Made by a program: the position numbers and the translations under genes | Shown: positions 4,940 to 6,042 of the stretch, one piece after another | Numbering within the stretch: the first letter of the stretch is position 1 | How the letters are laid out: every line of letters begins with the position of its first letter | Notes under the pieces: generated by a model | What the model saw: the letters and a program-made list of their open reading frames with translations, nothing else | The model's database searches: none | What the model was told of the DNA's origin: nothing | DNA from: Nanobdellota archaeon | GTDB taxonomy: Archaea; Nanobdellota; Nanobdellia; Pacearchaeales; GW2011-AR1 | NCBI GenBank assembly: GCA_030640395.1 | Contig: DAOWJK010000030.1 | Location: forward strand, 1-6,042 | Length of the DNA stretch: 6,042 nucleotides | Direction of reading: 5' to 3'

Positions 4940-6042
4940 AAGGTATTTTGGTGATAATTGACGGGATGGGGGATTTGTCCTGTAAGCAACTTGGAGATAA
5001 AACGCCGTTGGAAGCTGCTGAGATGCCGAATCTGGATTTTTTAGCGACGAGAAGTGAGTTGGGTTATATGTATCCTGTTAAGCCGGGGTTTATTCCTGAG
5101 TCAGATGAGGCAATTGTTTCTATTTTTGGCAATGATTTGATTTTAAGTTCAAGAGGGCAGTTAGAGGCGAGAGGAACTGAACTAAAGCTGACAAGAGGGG
5201 ATTTGGCTTTGAGAACTAATTTTGCAACAATTGATTCTTTTAAGAAAGGGAATATAATTGACAGACGGGCGGGGCGGACATTGACGACTGCAGAAGCGGG
5301 AATTTTGGCAAAGGCATTGAATAAAATAAAGCTCCCCTGCAAGTTTGTTTTTGAGCCGACTGTTCAGCATAGAGGAGTGCTTGTTTTTAAGGGAGGTTTT
5401 TCAGATAATATTACCGGGAATGATTTTACTTATCTTCAGGGGAAATTTAGTGATATAACCAAACTTGGATTTTCCAAGCCTTTGGATGACGACGAGAATT
5501 CCCAATATGCTGCAAATGTTTTGAATGAGTTTTTGGAAAAAGCTTATGAGGTTCTTGACAGGCATCCTGTTAATGAGGAGAGGAGGAGAAAGGGTTTGCT
5601 GGCTGCGAATTGTCTTTTAGTGAGGGGGGCGGGAATTGAGCCGCCGAGGTTAAAACTTTACAAAAAATGGATTTCTGTTGCTTACATGCCGTTGGAAAAA
5701 GGTTTTGTAAAAGTTTCAGGGATGAAAAATTTTTCTTTTGATTATCCTAAATTAAAAAGTCTTGACGCATATGAGAATCTTTGGGACGGGCTGAAGAAAG
5801 CGTGCAAGTTTTCAATTAAAGTTTTAAAGAAGAATCGCAATAAAACAGATTATGCTTATGTGCATATTAAGGAGACGGATTTGCCCGGGCATGATAACAA
5901 GCCTCTTGAGAAGAAAATGATGCTGGAATATATTGACAAGACTTTGTTTAATTTTCTGAGGAAGTTTGCGCCTAAAAATAAAATCAAGGTTGTTGTTACA
6001 GCAGACCATTCTACGGTGTGCAAACTTAAAGCTCATTCTGCC
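4936..6042 (+). CDS. apgM: Archaeal 2,3-bisphosphoglycerate-independent phosphoglycerate mutase (3' end outside window)
   Basis: The enzyme interconverts 3- and 2-phosphoglycerate in glycolysis and gluconeogenesis; it belongs to the alkaline-phosphatase superfamily and needs divalent metals. The 369 visible residues cover most of the usual roughly 400. Motifs in order: LVIIDGMGD (5-13, metal ligand Asp9), KTPLEAAEMPNLD (22-34), PVKPGFIPESDEAIVSIFGND (47-67, nucleophile candidate Ser62), RGQLEARG (73-80), GDLALRTNFAT (88-98), DRRAGR (109-114), KETDLPGHDN (312-321, metal ligands Asp315 and His319) and TADHST (355-360, metal ligands Asp357 and His358). HSA (367-369) comes just before the window ends. 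Small departures from family consensus include SIFGND where SLLGYD is common, and LPGHDN where xAGHDG is common; core ligands are intact. The start is supported by the family N-terminus and a GAGGT site. Glu codons are mostly GAG, unlike the neighbouring regulator. Expression is probably coupled to the short upstream ORF. Confidence 0.95.
   Translation, partial: MKGILVIIDGMGDLSCKQLGDKTPLEAAEMPNLDFLATRSELGYMYPVKPGFIPESDEAIVSIFGNDLILSSRGQLEARGTELKLTRGDLALRTNFATIDSFKKGNIIDRRAGRTLTTAEAGILAKALNKIKLPCKFVFEPTVQHRGVLVFKGGFSDNITGNDFTYLQGKFSDITKLGFSKPLDDDENSQYAANVLNEFLEKAYEVLDRHPVNEERRRKGLLAANCLLVRGAGIEPPRLKLYKKWISVAYMPLEKGFVKVSGMKNFSFDYPKLKSLDAYENLWDGLKKACKFSIKVLKKNRNKTDYAYVHIKETDLPGHDNKPLEKKMMLEYIDKTLFNFLRKFAPKNKIKVVVTADHSTVCKLKAHSA

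Noticed and set aside
5064..6036. Minus-strand open frames opposite apgM (5064-5342, 5182-5370, 5824-6036)
   Set aside because: They overlap conserved apgM motifs and each other in different frames, with no supporting start signals.

Overview
The window is AT-rich DNA from an archaeon. It carries an archaeal-type SRP54, a short archaeal FtsY, a TrmB-family regulator and an archaeal-type cofactor-independent phosphoglycerate mutase. Five genes (including one tiny upstream ORF) have a TATA-like box centred about 24-26 bp before the ATG, which is the layout of leaderless archaeal transcripts. Base composition, compact spacing and divergent SRP54 motifs suggest a DPANN-type lineage (Woesearchaeota/Pacearchaeota-like), but that placement is an inference.

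Left part (1-3242): on the minus strand, ftsY (3242-2178) lies upstream of srp54 (1670-294). They encode the receptor and the signal-recognition GTPase of the co-translational targeting pathway. Between them, on the plus strand, is a 137-residue all-alpha protein resembling the MazG/NTP-pyrophosphohydrolase fold (1768-2181). Its stop codon overlaps that of ftsY. Downstream of srp54, one base after its stop, begins a partial gene with a YHGS...VYATD signature suggestive of an ADP-ribosyltransferase-like fold (292-1, running off the window). Its Shine-Dalgarno is made from the last codons of srp54.

Middle part (3308-4819): an unrecognised 222-residue protein (minus) and a short TrmB-like HTH regulator (plus) are divergently transcribed from an 87-bp intergenic region. 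That region holds two back-to-back TATA boxes with a GTCC/GGAC dyad between them, a natural candidate operator for the regulator.

Right part (4820-6042): apgM (4936 to beyond the window end), a glycolytic/gluconeogenic enzyme. It is preceded by a 19-codon ORF (4880-4939) whose ATG sits at the predicted transcription start and whose stop overlaps the apgM start as ATGA. This looks like a leaderless upstream ORF translationally coupled to apgM and is the most interesting regulatory structure in the window.

No tRNA, rRNA, CRISPR array or mobile element was seen, and there is no gene-free stretch longer than 300 bases.
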